64,000 bases of DNA from Methylobacterium sp. B4 (GTDB lineage Bacteria > Pseudomonadota > Alphaproteobacteria > Rhizobiales > Beijerinckiaceae). The stretch lies in NCBI RefSeq assembly GCF_003201865.1, contig NZ_QJJJ01000001.1, positions 310,001 through 374,000 on the forward strand, read 5' to 3'. How positions within the stretch are numbered: position 1 is the stretch's first letter; the number at the start of each line of letters is the position of its first letter. The notes under the pieces were generated by a model that saw only the letters and a list, made by a program, of their open reading frames with translations, had not been told where the DNA came from and ran no database searches. Shown in pieces: positions 17,242-28,690 of the stretch. Both the position numbers and the translations under genes were made by a program.

Positions 17242-18542
17242 GGGTGGCGCCGCTTCCCGTCGCCCTGCGCGCCTATCGCTACGGGCTCTATCTCGGCGAG
17301 CCCGCGGTCGCCGGCCTGCTGGCCTGGCGCTCCCGCCGGGGCAAGGAAGATCCCGCCCGGCTCTCCGAGCGCCGGGGTCTGGCCGGCCGGGCGCGGCCGG
17401 TGGGTCACCTCGTCTGGATGCACGGGGCCAGTATCGGCGAGGCCCTTTCCCTGGTCGGACTGATCGAGGGCATGATCGCCCGCGGCTGCTCGGTGCTCGT
17501 CACCACCGGCACCCGCAGCGCCGCCGACCTTCTGAGCCGGCGCCTGCCGCCGGGCGCCGTGCACCAGTACATGCCGCTCGACGCGCCGCGCTGGATCGAG
17601 CGCTTCCTCGATCATTGGCAGCCCGACCTTGCCCTCGTGGCCGAATCCGAGATTTGGCCCAACACCATCGTCTCCCTGCACCGAAGGGGCGTCGCGCTGG
17701 TGCTCGTCAACGGCCGGATGTCGGAGCGCTCCTACAAGGCCTGGACGCGCTCGCCCGACACCGCCCGCGCGCTGCTGACCCGGATCGCGGTCTGCCTCGT
17801 TCAGACCCGGGAGGACGGCGAGCGCTTCGCCCGGCTCGGCGCCCCGCGCATCAGCGTGGTCGGCAACCTCAAATACGATTCGGCCGTGCCGCCCGCGGAT
17901 GCGCAGCAGGTCGCCTATCTCGGCGACATGATCGGCGACCGGCCGGTCTGGGTGGCGGCGAGCACCCATCCGGGCGAGGACGAGATCGTCGCCCGCGTCC
18001 ATGCCCGCCTCAAGCCGCGCCTTCCCCGCCTGCTGACGGTGATCGTGCCGCGCCATCCCCGCCGGGGCGACGAGGTGGCTCAGGCCGCCGTGGAGGCCGG
18101 CCTGCGCGTGGCCCGCCGCGCCAAGGTCGGGCGCCCGCTGCCGGGCATAGACCTCTACGTGGCCGACACGCTCGGCGAACTCGGCCTGTTCTACCGGCTC
18201 TGCCCGCTCGTCTTCCTCGGCGGCTCGCTGGTGCCGCACGGGGGCCAGAACCCGATCGAGCCGGTGCGCCTGGAGAGCGCGATTCTGCACGGGCCGCACG
18301 TCCACAATTTCACGGAGCCCTACGGCGCTCTCGACGCCGACGGCGGCGCGCGTGCGGTGGCGGACGAAGACTCCCTCCTCGCGGCCGTCGGCGAACTCGT
18401 CGCCGATCCGCACAGTCTCTCCGCCATGGCGCGGCGGGGCCACGCGGCGCTCCTGCCCTTCGAGGGGGCCGTGACGCGCACGCTGGCGGTGCTCGAACCC
18501 TACGTCGCGCAGATGAAGCTGGCCGCGCGGGAGCGCGCCTGA
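17238..18542 (+). CDS. waaA: 3-deoxy-D-manno-octulosonic acid (Kdo) transferase
   Basis: Adds Kdo from CMP-Kdo to lipid A precursor at the inner face of the cytoplasmic membrane. The 434-residue GT30 enzyme starts MRVAPLPVALRAYRYGLYLG with an ATG overlapping the previous stop. It shows the family blocks WMHGASIGE(AL), VAESEIWPNTI and NGRMSERSYKAW, then FLGGSLVPHGGQNPIEP near the C-terminus. It sits between the DUF374 acyltransferase and lpxK. Confidence 0.97.
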   Translation: MRVAPLPVALRAYRYGLYLGEPAVAGLLAWRSRRGKEDPARLSERRGLAGRARPVGHLVWMHGASIGEALSLVGLIEGMIARGCSVLVTTGTRSAADLLSRRLPPGAVHQYMPLDAPRWIERFLDHWQPDLALVAESEIWPNTIVSLHRRGVALVLVNGRMSERSYKAWTRSPDTARALLTRIAVCLVQTREDGERFARLGAPRISVVGNLKYDSAVPPADAQQVAYLGDMIGDRPVWVAASTHPGEDEIVARVHARLKPRLPRLLTVIVPRHPRRGDEVAQAAVEAGLRVARRAKVGRPLPGIDLYVADTLGELGLFYRLCPLVFLGGSLVPHGGQNPIEPVRLESAILHGPHVHNFTEPYGALDADGGARAVADEDSLLAAVGELVADPHSLSAMARRGHAALLPFEGAVTRTLAVLEPYVAQMKLAARERA

Positions 18543-18549
18543 GCCCCCG

Positions 18550-19533
18550 ATGCGCCCGCCCGGATTCTGGTCGCAGCCGCCGACCCATCCCCTCGCCCGG
18601 CTGCTGGCACCCGTGGGCCGCGTCTACGGCGGGCGCGTCGCCGGCCGCATGGACCGCCCCGGCGCCGCGCCGCCCTGTCCCGTCCTTTGCGTCGGCAACT
18701 TCACCCTCGGCGGCGCCGGCAAGACGCCGGTCGCTCTCGCCCTCGCCGGCCTGCTGCGCGATCTCGGGCACCGGCCCGCCTTCCTCAGCCGCGGCTATGG
18801 CGGCCGGCTCCCCGGGCCGCTCGCCGTCGATCCCGCGCGCCACGGCGCGGCGGAGGTCGGTGACGAGCCGCTGCTGCTCGCGGCGCGCGCGACCACGATC
18901 GTTTCCCGTGACCGCCCGGCCGGCGCTCGCCTCTGTGCGGCTTCCGGCGCCAGCGTGATCGTCATGGATGACGGGCTGCAGAACCCCAGCCTGACCAAGA
19001 CCCTCGCGCTCGCCGTGGTCGATGCCGGGGCGGGCGTCGGCAACGGCCTGCCCTTCCCGGCCGGCCCTTTGCGGGCGCCGCTGGCCCGGCAATGGCCGCA
19101 CGTGGCCGGCCTCGTCCTCGTCGGGGACGGCGCGCCCGGCGCGGCGGTCGCGGAGGCGGCGCGGGCGCGCGGCCTGCCGGTCCACCGCGCCCGCCTCGTG
19201 CCCGAGGCCGGCGGGGCCTGGGCCGGGCGCCGGGTCGTCGCCTTCGCCGGCATCGGCCGCCCGCAGAAGTTCTTCGAGACGCTGCGGGGGCTCGGCGCGC
19301 AGGTGGTGGCCGAGCGGTCCTTCCCCGATCATCACCCGTTCCGAGAATCGGAACTGGTGGATCTGGCGGCGCTGGCCCGGCGCGAGGGCGCCGGCCTCGT
19401 CACCACGGCCAAGGATGCGGTGCGCCTGCCGCCCGGGCGGAGTGCGGAGGTAGAGGTGCTGCGGGTGGTCCTCGCCTTCGCCGACGAAGCGGGCATCCGC
19501 GCTCAACTCGCGGCGACGTTCCCGCGGGCCTGA
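18550..19533 (+). CDS. lpxK: Tetraacyldisaccharide 4'-kinase
   Basis: Phosphorylates the 4' position of the lipid A disaccharide at the membrane, the step before Kdo addition. The 327-residue protein has the P-loop CVGNFTLGGAGKTPVALAL (about residues 41-59), FLSRGYGG and VMDDGLQNPSL motifs, and the C-terminal FPDHHPF block. It starts seven bases after waaA, completing the envelope operon. Confidence 0.97.
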   Translation: MRPPGFWSQPPTHPLARLLAPVGRVYGGRVAGRMDRPGAAPPCPVLCVGNFTLGGAGKTPVALALAGLLRDLGHRPAFLSRGYGGRLPGPLAVDPARHGAAEVGDEPLLLAARATTIVSRDRPAGARLCAASGASVIVMDDGLQNPSLTKTLALAVVDAGAGVGNGLPFPAGPLRAPLARQWPHVAGLVLVGDGAPGAAVAEAARARGLPVHRARLVPEAGGAWAGRRVVAFAGIGRPQKFFETLRGLGAQVVAERSFPDHHPFRESELVDLAALARREGAGLVTTAKDAVRLPPGRSAEVEVLRVVLAFADEAGIRAQLAATFPRA

Positions 19534-19542
19534 CGCTCGGCG

Positions 19543-19965
19543 TTAACGACAGGGACCGGTCGTGCTCCGATACCAGCGGTAGACGGCTCGGCGGCCGTCG
19601 ATGCCGGTGTCGCATTGTCGGTAGCCGTGCGAGGTCAGCACGGCGCGTCCTGCCAGCAGGTACGGAATGGGCAGTAGCAGCATCAGCGGGATGCAGGCCA
19701 GGGCAAGGCCCATGAGCTGGGTGTCGCCGCGCTGCGTCCCCTTGCGCCGCAACAGCATCGCCGCGAAGGCGGCGAGCCCGATGGCGGCGGCCAGGGCCGC
19801 CGGCGCGTGGCTCGACAGTTCGATCCGCTCGGTGCCGGCGTTCAGGCCGGTGATCAGAGCGGCGAGATCGCTGACGCCGATGAAGGCCAAGCCCGCGGCT
19901 CCGGCGAGCAGGCCGATCCCGACGAGGTCGGTCGAGGCGGGGCGGCGGACGCGGCGCGCCGTCAA
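19543..19965 (-). CDS. Small membrane protein of unknown function, coupled to DUF2093 gene
   Basis: About 140 residues from a TTG that overlaps the stop of the preceding DUF2093 gene (TTGA). Hydrophobic segments: VGIGLLAGAAGLAFIGVSDL, AALAAAIGLAAFAAMLL and GLALACIPLMLLLPIPYLLA, so roughly three helices. The C-terminal tail has TSHGYRQCDTGIDGRRAVYR. I recognise no family. The start codon is inferred from the overlap and an internal start is possible. Confidence 0.6.
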   Translation of the reverse strand: MTARRVRRPASTDLVGIGLLAGAAGLAFIGVSDLAALITGLNAGTERIELSSHAPAALAAAIGLAAFAAMLLRRKGTQRGDTQLMGLALACIPLMLLLPIPYLLAGRAVLTSHGYRQCDTGIDGRRAVYRWYRSTTGPCR

Positions 19966-20186
19966 CGGCTCGCGCGGGTTTCCTTGAGCCGCTGCATCGC
20001 CGCTTCGGGAGAGGCGTAGGCCTCCTGGCGATCCACGTCCCAATAGCGCAGGGCGTCCAGGGCGATAGGCTCGCCGGTCACCGCACAGCGCACGTAGGTG
20101 CCGGGCTTGACCACCCGCATGGTGCCGTCGCCGAACTCGACCTTGGCCTCGCCGCCGGTCGATCCCCGATCGTAGCGTCCGAGCAT
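19962..20186 (-). CDS. DUF2093 domain protein
   Basis: A 74-residue protein: MLGRYDRGSTGGEAKVEFGD, then GTMRVVKPGTYVRCAVTGEP and IALDALRYWDVDRQEAYASP. This matches, from memory, DUF2093, a short conserved alphaproteobacterial family of unknown function. It lacks a signal or helix and is likely cytosolic. It overlaps the downstream membrane protein gene. Confidence 0.85.
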   Translation of the reverse strand: MLGRYDRGSTGGEAKVEFGDGTMRVVKPGTYVRCAVTGEPIALDALRYWDVDRQEAYASPEAAMQRLKETRASR

Positions 20187-20348
20187 TGCCGTGGCCTCCC
20201 GCTGCCGTCCAATCCGTTCCGATCTGCCTTAGAAGCCGCGCGCGGCGCTGTCGACTGCCGGCGCGTCCCGTCCGGTCCCGCCCCTCGACAGGCAGGGGCA
20301 CCTCGGGCCAAACCGGACCATGCCCAGTCCGCTGCCCCGAGCGCGCCC

Positions 20349-20762
20349 GTGACCGAACCCGATCTCGATGCCCTGTTCGCGGCAGCCCTCGCCGTGCGCG
20401 CCAGCGCCCACGCGCCCTATTCCGGCTTCGCCGTCGGTGCGGCCCTGTGCGACGAGGCGGGGCGGATCCATGCCGGCTGCAACGTGGAGAACGCCGCCTA
20501 TCCCGTCGGCACCTGTGCCGAGGCGGGCGCCGTCTCCGCGATGATCGCGGGCGGGAGCCGCCGCATCCGGGCGATCCTCGTCCTGGCCGACAGCCCCGAT
20601 CCGGTCACGCCCTGCGGGGCCTGCCGCCAGCGGATCCGCGAGTTCGGTGCGCCCGACACGCCGATCCTCGCCGCCGGACCCGGCGGCCTTCGCGCCCGCT
20701 ACACGCTGGAGGCGTTGCTGCCGGCCTCCTTCGGACCGGAGCATCTCGCCCATGGTCGCTGA
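20349..20762 (+). CDS. cdd: Cytidine deaminase
   Basis: Deaminates cytidine and deoxycytidine to uridine forms in pyrimidine salvage. The 137-residue length fits the small tetrameric type. Zinc site: TCAEAGAV (Cys-Ala-Glu, with Cys replacing the His of the E. coli type) and PCGACRQ. SGFAVGAAL and GCNVENAAYP bind substrate. It is the first gene of a salvage operon and its end overlaps the next gene by 11 bases. Confidence 0.96.
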   Translation: MTEPDLDALFAAALAVRASAHAPYSGFAVGAALCDEAGRIHAGCNVENAAYPVGTCAEAGAVSAMIAGGSRRIRAILVLADSPDPVTPCGACRQRIREFGAPDTPILAAGPGGLRARYTLEALLPASFGPEHLAHGR

Positions 20763-21564
20763 CGACGCTGCGCTCGCCCAGCTGCGGGCCGAGGGCTTCG
20801 CCGGGCCTCACGCCTGCGCCCTCGTCACCGGGACCGGCCTGGGTGCCCTGGTGGAAGCGGTCGAGGAACGTCGCAGCCTCGCCTACGGGGAGATTCCCGG
20901 TTTTCCCGCCCCGGGCGTCAGCGGGCATGGCGGCCGCCTGCATCGCGGGCGGCTCGCGGGGCGGTCGGTCCTCGTCTTCGAGGGGCGGGCTCACGCCTAC
21001 GAGCGGGGCGACGCGGCGGCGATGCGCGGGCCGCTCGCCGCCGCGCGGGCGATGGGTGCCGGCCGGCTCCTGCTCACCAACGCGTCCGGCTCGCTGCGTC
21101 CCTCCGTCGGTCCGGGCAGCCTCGTGATGCTGAGCGATCACATCAACCTGTCGGGGCTCAACCCGCTGATCGGCGAGGCGAGCGAGGCGCGCTTCGTGCC
21201 GTTGACGGACGCCTACGATCCCGCCCTGCGCCGCGCTCTGCGGGCGGCGGCGCAGGAGGCCGGCCTGCCCCTGGCCGAGGGCGTCTACGCCTGGTTCTCC
21301 GGGCCGAGCTTCGAGACGCCTGCCGAGGTCCGCATGGCCGGCATCCTCGGCGCCGATCTCGTCGGCATGTCGACCGTGCCCGAGACCATCCTCGCCCGCT
21401 TTCTCGGCTTTTCCGTCGCCGCCATCTCGGTGGTGACGAACCTCGCGGCGGGGATCGAGGGCGGCGATCCCCACCATGCCGAGACCAAGGCGGTCGCGGC
21501 CCGCGCGGGCACCGACCTCGCCCGACTCGCCGCCGCTTTCGTCGCCCGCCTGCCGGAACCTTGA
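20752..21564 (+). CDS. punA: Purine nucleoside phosphorylase (trimeric, inosine/guanosine type)
   Basis: Cleaves purine nucleosides with phosphate to base and ribose-1-phosphate. The 270-residue protein starts MVADDAALAQLRAEGFAG and shows the family-2 PNP signatures: TGTGLGALV, HGGRLHRGRLAGR, FEGRAHAYE, LTNASGSLRP(S)VGPGSLV and the FSGPSFETPAEVRM region. Co-location with cdd, deoC and deoA fits a nucleoside catabolic role. Confidence 0.93.
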   Translation: MVADDAALAQLRAEGFAGPHACALVTGTGLGALVEAVEERRSLAYGEIPGFPAPGVSGHGGRLHRGRLAGRSVLVFEGRAHAYERGDAAAMRGPLAAARAMGAGRLLLTNASGSLRPSVGPGSLVMLSDHINLSGLNPLIGEASEARFVPLTDAYDPALRRALRAAAQEAGLPLAEGVYAWFSGPSFETPAEVRMAGILGADLVGMSTVPETILARFLGFSVAAISVVTNLAAGIEGGDPHHAETKAVAARAGTDLARLAAAFVARLPEP

Positions 21565-21574
21565 AGGATCGCGG

Positions 21575-22330
21575 ATGTCCGCACCCTCCGCCCTCCCCCC
21601 GCGCGAGGCCGCCCGCGTCGCCCGGCGCGCCTTGAAGCTGCTCGACCTGACGGATCTGGGCGAGAGCGCCACCGAGGCCGGCGCGCTGGCCCTCTGCGAG
21701 ACCGCACGCGGGAGCGGCGTCGCCGCCGTGTGCGTCTGGCCGCGTTTCGTCCCGGCCTCGGTGCGTGCCCTCGAGGGCAGCGGCGTGCGCGTCGCCACCG
21801 TCGTCAACTTCCCATCGGGCGAGGAGGACGCGGCGCAGGTCATCCGCGAAACGCGCGACACCCTGCGCGCGGGCGCCGACGAGATCGATCTCGTCCTGCC
21901 CTACCGCGCCCTGCTGCGGGGCGATGCGGACGGAGCCCGGGCGATGGTCTCGGCTGTACGCGAGGCCTGCGGCGGCCGGCTTCTCAAGGTGATCCTGGAG
22001 ACCGGCATGCTCGGGGAGGCGGATCCCATCGCCCGGGCGAGCCGGCTCGCGCTGGAGGCCGGCGCCGATTTCCTCAAGACCTCCACGGGCAAGACACCCG
22101 TTTCCGCCACGCTGCCCGCCGCGGAGATCATGCTCGACGCGATCCGCGCGGGCGGCCGTCCGGCGGGCCTCAAGGTCTCGGGGGGCCTGCGCCGGGTCGA
22201 GGACGCCGCCGCCTATCTGGCGCTCGCCGACCGGATCATGGGGCCGGACTGGGCGAGTCCGACAACCTTCCGCATCGGTGCGAGCGCGCTCCATGCCGAA
22301 CTCGTGCGGGCCCTGGAGGCGGAGGCATGA
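21575..22330 (+). CDS. deoC: Deoxyribose-phosphate aldolase
   Basis: Splits deoxyribose-5-phosphate into glyceraldehyde-3-phosphate and acetaldehyde. 251 residues in the class I aldolase barrel. The Schiff-base lysine lies in [21 protein letters not shown] and KVILETGML are the supporting strands. It overlaps deoA by four bases (ATGA), so the two are coupled. ATG at 21575 begins [14 protein letters not shown]. Confidence 0.96.
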   Translation: MSAPSALPPREAARVARRALKLLDLTDLGESATEAGALALCETARGSGVAAVCVWPRFVPASVRALEGSGVRVATVVNFPSGEEDAAQVIRETRDTLRAGADEIDLVLPYRALLRGDADGARAMVSAVREACGGRLLKVILETGMLGEADPIARASRLALEAGADFLKTSTGKTPVSATLPAAEIMLDAIRAGGRPAGLKVSGGLRRVEDAAAYLALADRIMGPDWASPTTFRIGASALHAELVRALEAEA

Positions 22331-23637
22331 GGCTCCCCCAGGAGATCATCCGCGACAAGCGCGACGGACGCGCGCTCTCGGAGACCGACATCGCCGGCTT
22401 CATCCAAGGGCTGGTGCAGGAACGCGTGACCGAGGGACAGGCGGCGGCCTTTGCCATGGCGGTGTTCTTTCGCGGGCTCAGCCTCGACGAGCGCGTGGCG
22501 CTCACACGGGCCATGACCGGTTCCGGCACGGTGCTGGCCTGGGACCTGCCCGGCCCCGTGCTCGACAAGCACTCCACCGGCGGGATCGGCGACACCGTGA
22601 GCCTGCCGCTGGCGGCGATGGTGGCGGCCTGCGGCGGCTACGTGCCGATGATCTCCGGGCGCGGGCTCGGCCATACCGGCGGCACACTCGACAAGCTCGC
22701 CAGCATCCCCGGCTACGACGTGGCGCCGGGCCTCGACCGTTTCCGCGCGGTGGTCGCCGAGGTCGGCTGCGCCATCATCGGCCAGACCGCCGAACTGGCG
22801 CCGGCCGACCGCCGCCTCTACGCGATCCGCGACGTCACCGGGACCGTGGAATCCCTCGATCTCATCACCGCCTCGATCCTCTCCAAGAAGCTCGCGGCGG
22901 GGCTGCAGGGTCTCGTCATGGACGTGAAGGTCGGTTCGGGCGCGTTCATGGCGAGCCGCGGGGAGGCGCGGGCGCTGGCCGAGAGCATCGTCACGGTGGC
23001 CAACGCGGCCGGCCTGCGCACCCGCGCCCTCGTCACCGACATGGACGCGCCGCTCGCCTCCGCCGCCGGCAACGCGGTCGAGGTGGCCTACGCGCTCGAT
23101 TACCTCACCGGCCGCACCCGCGAGCCGCACTTCCACGCGGTCACGCTGGCGCTGGCCGCCGAGATGCTGACCATCGGCGGCCTCGCCGCGGATGTCGGGC
23201 AAGCGGAGGAGCGGCTGACGGAAGCGCTCGATTCGGGCCGGGCCTGCGAAGTCTTTTCGCGGATGGCGGCGGCTCTGGGCGGCCCCACCGACCTCGCCGA
23301 CGCACCGGTCAGGTACCTGCCGCGGGCGGCGGTGGTGCGCCCGGTGACGGCCGGAAAGGCGGGTATCGTGGAGCGCGTCGATACACGCGCCGTCGGCCTC
23401 GCGGTGATCGGGCTCGGCGGCGGCCGCACCCGGCCGCAGGACGCGATCGATCCGAGCGTCGGCTTCACCGGTCTCGCGCGGCCGGGCGACCGGCTCGCGG
23501 CGGGCGATCCGCTCGCCCTCGTCCACGCGGCGGACGAGGCCGCGGCCGGGCGGGCCGAAGCGGCTCTGCGGGCGGCCTACCGGATCGGCACGACCTCACC
23601 GGCCGCCCGCGAGGCCGTGATGGAGCGGCTCGGCTGA
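22327..23637 (+). CDS. deoA: Thymidine phosphorylase
   Basis: Phosphorolyses thymidine to thymine and deoxyribose-1-phosphate. 436 residues. It shows [17 protein letters not shown] at the start, [17 protein letters not shown] (phosphate-binding), [25 protein letters not shown] and [10 protein letters not shown]. The C-terminal alpha/beta domain is complete. It ends the cdd-punA-deoC-deoA unit before a hairpin shared with the convergent gene. Confidence 0.97.
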   Translation: MRLPQEIIRDKRDGRALSETDIAGFIQGLVQERVTEGQAAAFAMAVFFRGLSLDERVALTRAMTGSGTVLAWDLPGPVLDKHSTGGIGDTVSLPLAAMVAACGGYVPMISGRGLGHTGGTLDKLASIPGYDVAPGLDRFRAVVAEVGCAIIGQTAELAPADRRLYAIRDVTGTVESLDLITASILSKKLAAGLQGLVMDVKVGSGAFMASRGEARALAESIVTVANAAGLRTRALVTDMDAPLASAAGNAVEVAYALDYLTGRTREPHFHAVTLALAAEMLTIGGLAADVGQAEERLTEALDSGRACEVFSRMAAALGGPTDLADAPVRYLPRAAVVRPVTAGKAGIVERVDTRAVGLAVIGLGGGRTRPQDAIDPSVGFTGLARPGDRLAAGDPLALVHAADEAAAGRAEAALRAAYRIGTTSPAAREAVMERLG

Positions 23638-23641
23638 ACGG

Positions 23642-23676
23642 AAAAGGCCGGCCGTGGCGACAGCCCCGGCCGGCCT
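23642..23676. terminator. Bidirectional terminator between deoA and the His-rich gene
   Basis: GGCCGGCCG, a 12-base loop, CGGCCGGCC. On the minus strand it is followed by TTTTCC, the better terminator; on the plus strand by TTCC only. It sits between the convergent stops. Confidence 0.7.
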
Positions 23677-23686
23677 TCCGCCCCGC

Positions 23687-24013
23687 TTACCAGCGATGGC
23701 GGTGACCCCAATGACCGCGGTGGTGATGGCGGTGGCCCCAGCCGTGGTGATGGTGGCCCCAGTGGCGGCGGTGATGGCCCCAATGCCCGTGACGATGGTG
23801 GCGATGGCCCCAATGGCGGGGATGGTGGCGGTGGCCGAAATGATGGTGCTGCCACTGCACCGTCTCGACGGTCGCCTCCGAGGCGAGCGCTGCGGCGGGG
23901 GCCGGCGCGAGCGGCGCGGCGTTGGCGGCATCGGCACCGAACAGGCCGGCGGCCATCAGCGCGAGGCCGGCGAGCGCGGCGCGGGCGCGCCCTGTCATGG
24001 ATGGCTGGGACAT
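23687..24013 (-). CDS. Histidine-rich secreted protein
   Basis: 108 residues. A basic start and hydrophobic core (RAALAGLALMAAGLFGADAANA) form a Sec signal. The mature C-terminal half is made of short units such as GHRHH, HWGHH and HRGHWGHR; roughly 40% of the last 55 residues are His. Such proteins can bind nickel, copper, zinc or cobalt in the periplasm, but binding is inference. No metal transporter gene is adjacent. The alternative start five codons in (MTGRAR) is possible. Confidence 0.85.
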   Translation of the reverse strand: MSQPSMTGRARAALAGLALMAAGLFGADAANAAPLAPAPAAALASEATVETVQWQHHHFGHRHHPRHWGHRHHRHGHWGHHRRHWGHHHHGWGHRHHHRGHWGHRHRW

Positions 24014-24134
24014 GTGGTGTGACCTCCAATCATCGGCCGTCGGGACCGGCCTTGGAGGTGACGCTAGGCGGCGCCGGGTGAATGGGGACTGAGCGCGATT
24101 CGTACAATCGGAAACATGCCGGCGCTATCGGCGC

Positions 24135-24818
24135 TCAGAGAGCGGCGGCGCCCTGCGGCTCGGGCCGCCGGTAGACCCAGACGCGGGCCGGCGGCAGGTT
24201 GAGCCAGACCCGGTTGGAGCGGCTGGCGGTGTAGCTGCCGGCCTCGCACTTGGCCGGGATCGGCGGCACCACCGCGTAGGTGAACTGCACGAAGGGGGCA
24301 CCCGGACGCATCAGGTCGTGGGCACCCTGAAGCAGCTCGAGCCGCTGTTCCAGGGGTTTGGTGAACAGCGGCAGGCTCGAGATCGTCGCGGCGCTGAGGC
24401 TGCCGAGCCGGTCGCCCAGCGTGTCGCGGATGCGGTAGGCATCGCCGCAGATCACGGTGACGCCGGGGAAGCGGCGGCGCAGCAGCGTGCAGAAATCCGG
24501 GTTGAACTCGACGAGGACGAGCCGGTCCTGATCGAAGCCGCGGCGGATCAGGGCCTCGGTCACCGGGCCGGTGCCCGGTCCCAGCTCGATCACGGGACCC
24601 GCGACGTTCGGGTCGGCATAGGCCGCCATGGTCCGCGCGAGCATCCGGCCCGAGGGTGTGACGGCGCCGGTGACGAGCGGGCGCTCGAACCAGGAGCGCA
24701 GAAAGCGCGCCTCGTCCTCCAGAGGATCCTTCCGCTCGCGGATGACGCGTGTCGCGGCGACGGCTCGGGCGCTGGTACGGCGAAGCGGCGGCACGTCCGA
24801 TGGTCCTCGGGTCATCAT
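24135..24818 (-). CDS. pmtA: Phospholipid N-methyltransferase, PmtA-like
   Basis: SAM-dependent methyltransferase that probably converts phosphatidylethanolamine to phosphatidylcholine at the membrane. The 227-residue protein has a FLRSWFERPLVTGAVTPSGR lead-in, SAM motif VIELGPGTGPVTEALIRRG and the later SLPLFTKP and FTYAVVPPIP segments, all typical of the alphaproteobacterial PmtA group. No neighbouring gene helps. Function is inferred from family. Confidence 0.85.
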   Translation of the reverse strand: MMTRGPSDVPPLRRTSARAVAATRVIRERKDPLEDEARFLRSWFERPLVTGAVTPSGRMLARTMAAYADPNVAGPVIELGPGTGPVTEALIRRGFDQDRLVLVEFNPDFCTLLRRRFPGVTVICGDAYRIRDTLGDRLGSLSAATISSLPLFTKPLEQRLELLQGAHDLMRPGAPFVQFTYAVVPPIPAKCEAGSYTASRSNRVWLNLPPARVWVYRRPEPQGAAAL

Positions 24819-24988
24819 GGAGGGGACAGGCTAGACGACGAAAACCCGCATTCAGTCAAGCTGCGCCGCGCGCGTCCGTAACGAACGGCACGCGGCGCGC
24901 CGAACCGAGCCGCGGGGAGAACCGGCGTCCCGCGGTTTTGATCCCGCAGCGCGCCGCCCACATGCCGATTGCCGCCGTTGCGTGCCGT

Positions 24989-26146
24989 TCACGTCCGCGT
25001 CGCGCCGCTGACGAAGAAGTCGCGCACCTTGGAGAAGAACCCGGCACTCTCGGGGTGGTTCTCGTCGGAGGCCGACTGGTCGAACTCCTGCAGGAGCTCG
25101 CGCTGGCGCTTGGTCAGGTTCTGCGGCGTCTCCACCGAAACCTGGATGTAGAGGTCGCCGACCTCCCGCGAGCGCAGCACCGGCATGCCCTTGCCCTTGA
25201 TGCGGAATTGCTTGGCGGTCTGGGTTCCGGCCGGGATGCGCACCTGGGTCTGCGAGCCGTCGATCACCGGAACGGTGATCTCGCCCGAGAGCGCCGCCGT
25301 CACCATCGAGATCGGCACGCGGCAGAACAGGTCCGCCCCGTCGCGCTGGAAGAAGGGGTGCGGCTTGATCGAGAGGAAGACGTAGAGGTCGCCCGCCGGG
25401 CCGCCGCGCAGGCCGCTCTCACCCTCGCCCGCGAGCCGGATGCGCAGGCCGTCGTCGACGCCCGCCGGCACGTTGATCGAGAGCGTGCGCTCGCGGTTGA
25501 CCCGTCCCGCGCCGGAGCAGGCCGCGCAGGGGTCGTCCACCACCTCGCCGCGGCCATGGCAGCTCGGGCAGGTCCGCTCGATCGCGAAGAAGCCCTGCGC
25601 CGCCCGCACCCGGCCGTAGCCGCCGCAGGTCGAGCAGGTGCGCGGCTTCGAGCCGGCCTTGGCGCCGGTGCCGGAACAGACCTCGCAGGCGATGGAGGTC
25701 GGGATGCGGATCGTCTCGGTCTTGCCGGAAAAAGCTTCTTCGAGGCTGATCTCGAGGTTGTAGCGCAGGTCCGAGCCGCGCTCGCGGCCCGGGGCGCCGC
25801 CGCGCCCGCGCCCGCCGGAGCCGCCGGGCGCAGCCCGTCCGTCCCCGAAGAAGTTCTCAAAGATGTCCGACATGAAGTCGCCGAACTCGTTGCCGAATCC
25901 GGGTCCGCCCGCGCCGCCCTGGCTGAAGGCGGCGTGGCCGAAGCGGTCGTAGGCCGCGCGCTTCTGGCCGTCGGAGAGGCACTGATAAGCCTCGTTGACT
26001 TCCTTGAACTTGATCTCGGCTTCCTTGTCGCCGGGATTGCGGTCCGGATGATGGACCATGGCGAGCTTGCGGAAGGCGACCTTCAGCTCGCTTTCCGACA
26101 CGGTCTTCGAGACGCCCAAGACCTCGTAATAGTCCCGCTTCGACAT
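24989..26146 (-). CDS. dnaJ: Co-chaperone DnaJ (Hsp40)
   Basis: Stimulates DnaK ATPase and delivers substrates. 385 residues from [16 protein letters not shown]-domain HPD motif in [11 protein letters not shown], glycine/phenylalanine-rich linker, four zinc-binding CxxCxGxG repeats ([32 protein letters not shown]) and the C-terminal substrate-binding domain. It lies downstream of dnaK with a 244-base gap that contains a hairpin, so it may be partly independent of dnaK. Confidence 0.98.
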   Translation of the reverse strand: MSKRDYYEVLGVSKTVSESELKVAFRKLAMVHHPDRNPGDKEAEIKFKEVNEAYQCLSDGQKRAAYDRFGHAAFSQGGAGGPGFGNEFGDFMSDIFENFFGDGRAAPGGSGGRGRGGAPGRERGSDLRYNLEISLEEAFSGKTETIRIPTSIACEVCSGTGAKAGSKPRTCSTCGGYGRVRAAQGFFAIERTCPSCHGRGEVVDDPCAACSGAGRVNRERTLSINVPAGVDDGLRIRLAGEGESGLRGGPAGDLYVFLSIKPHPFFQRDGADLFCRVPISMVTAALSGEITVPVIDGSQTQVRIPAGTQTAKQFRIKGKGMPVLRSREVGDLYIQVSVETPQNLTKRQRELLQEFDQSASDENHPESAGFFSKVRDFFVSGATRT

Positions 26147-26346
26147 TCCCGGCCTCTGGAGCCTCTCGTTCGCGTCGGCTGCCGGCCCGATCGTCGGTGC
26201 CGGTCTCTCGGCCGCGCCGCGATCCGCCTCCCGACTCGAACGGGACGGGCCGGATCGACCACCGCATCCATCGGACGCCCGACAAGGTTGATCCCCGAGC
26301 CTTGCCCGAGGATCAAGCCGTCCGCATCGTCCCTTGAACGAAATAT

Positions 26347-26378
26347 GCCGGGAGCGGCGCTGGCGCACCGCTCCCGGC
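26347..26378 (-). terminator. Hairpin between dnaK and dnaJ
   Basis: Minus strand: GCCGGGAGCGG, a 10-base loop, CCGCTCCCGGC, then ATATTTCG. The 11-base perfect stem follows the dnaK stop by 12 bases. The T run is weak, so it may be a partial terminator or an mRNA-stability hairpin that lowers dnaJ output relative to dnaK. Confidence 0.6.
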
Positions 26379-26390
26379 TCTCACGACGAC

Positions 26391-28310
<1,920 letters not shown>

Positions 28311-28462
28311 GGTGGGATCCCTCTGTTGGATTTTTCAAGCAGACCGCCGAGCCCCGAAGCAGCTCGACCCATGGCGGTTGAAACGTCTGGTTTGAGAACG
28401 GGATGGTCCGAAGCGCCTGACCCTCGCGGGATGCGCTCCCAAGGCCTCGTCCCGTGTCCCGC

Positions 28463-28494
28463 CGCATATAAGAAGACGGCTACGCCGCCGCAAG
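28463..28494 (-). promoter_or_regulatory. RpoH (sigma-32) heat-shock promoter of dnaK
   Basis: On the minus strand CTTG (28494-28491), an 18-base spacer, then CTTATATGCG (28472-28463). This fits the alphaproteobacterial heat-shock consensus CTTG-N17/18-CYTATNTNNG at every defined position, as I remember it. It is upstream of dnaK in the right direction, leaving a leader of roughly 145 bases. The rest of the 380-base gap to the divergent gene at 28691 shows no gene. Confidence 0.85.
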
Positions 28495-28690
28495 AACGCC
28501 GGCCCGAAGGTTCGCGCAGGCCTCCCATCCCCCGGCGGGTTCACACCTTTTCTTGACGCGGCAGCCGCCGGCGGCGCGCGGGCTTGTTGCCAGGCTGCCA
28601 CGTCCGCGCCACGGGTGACGTGCTACGACGATGACTGACTGCGCGCGACTGCCCGCGCCAGGGGCATCGAACCGGAATGACGAAGGCCTG

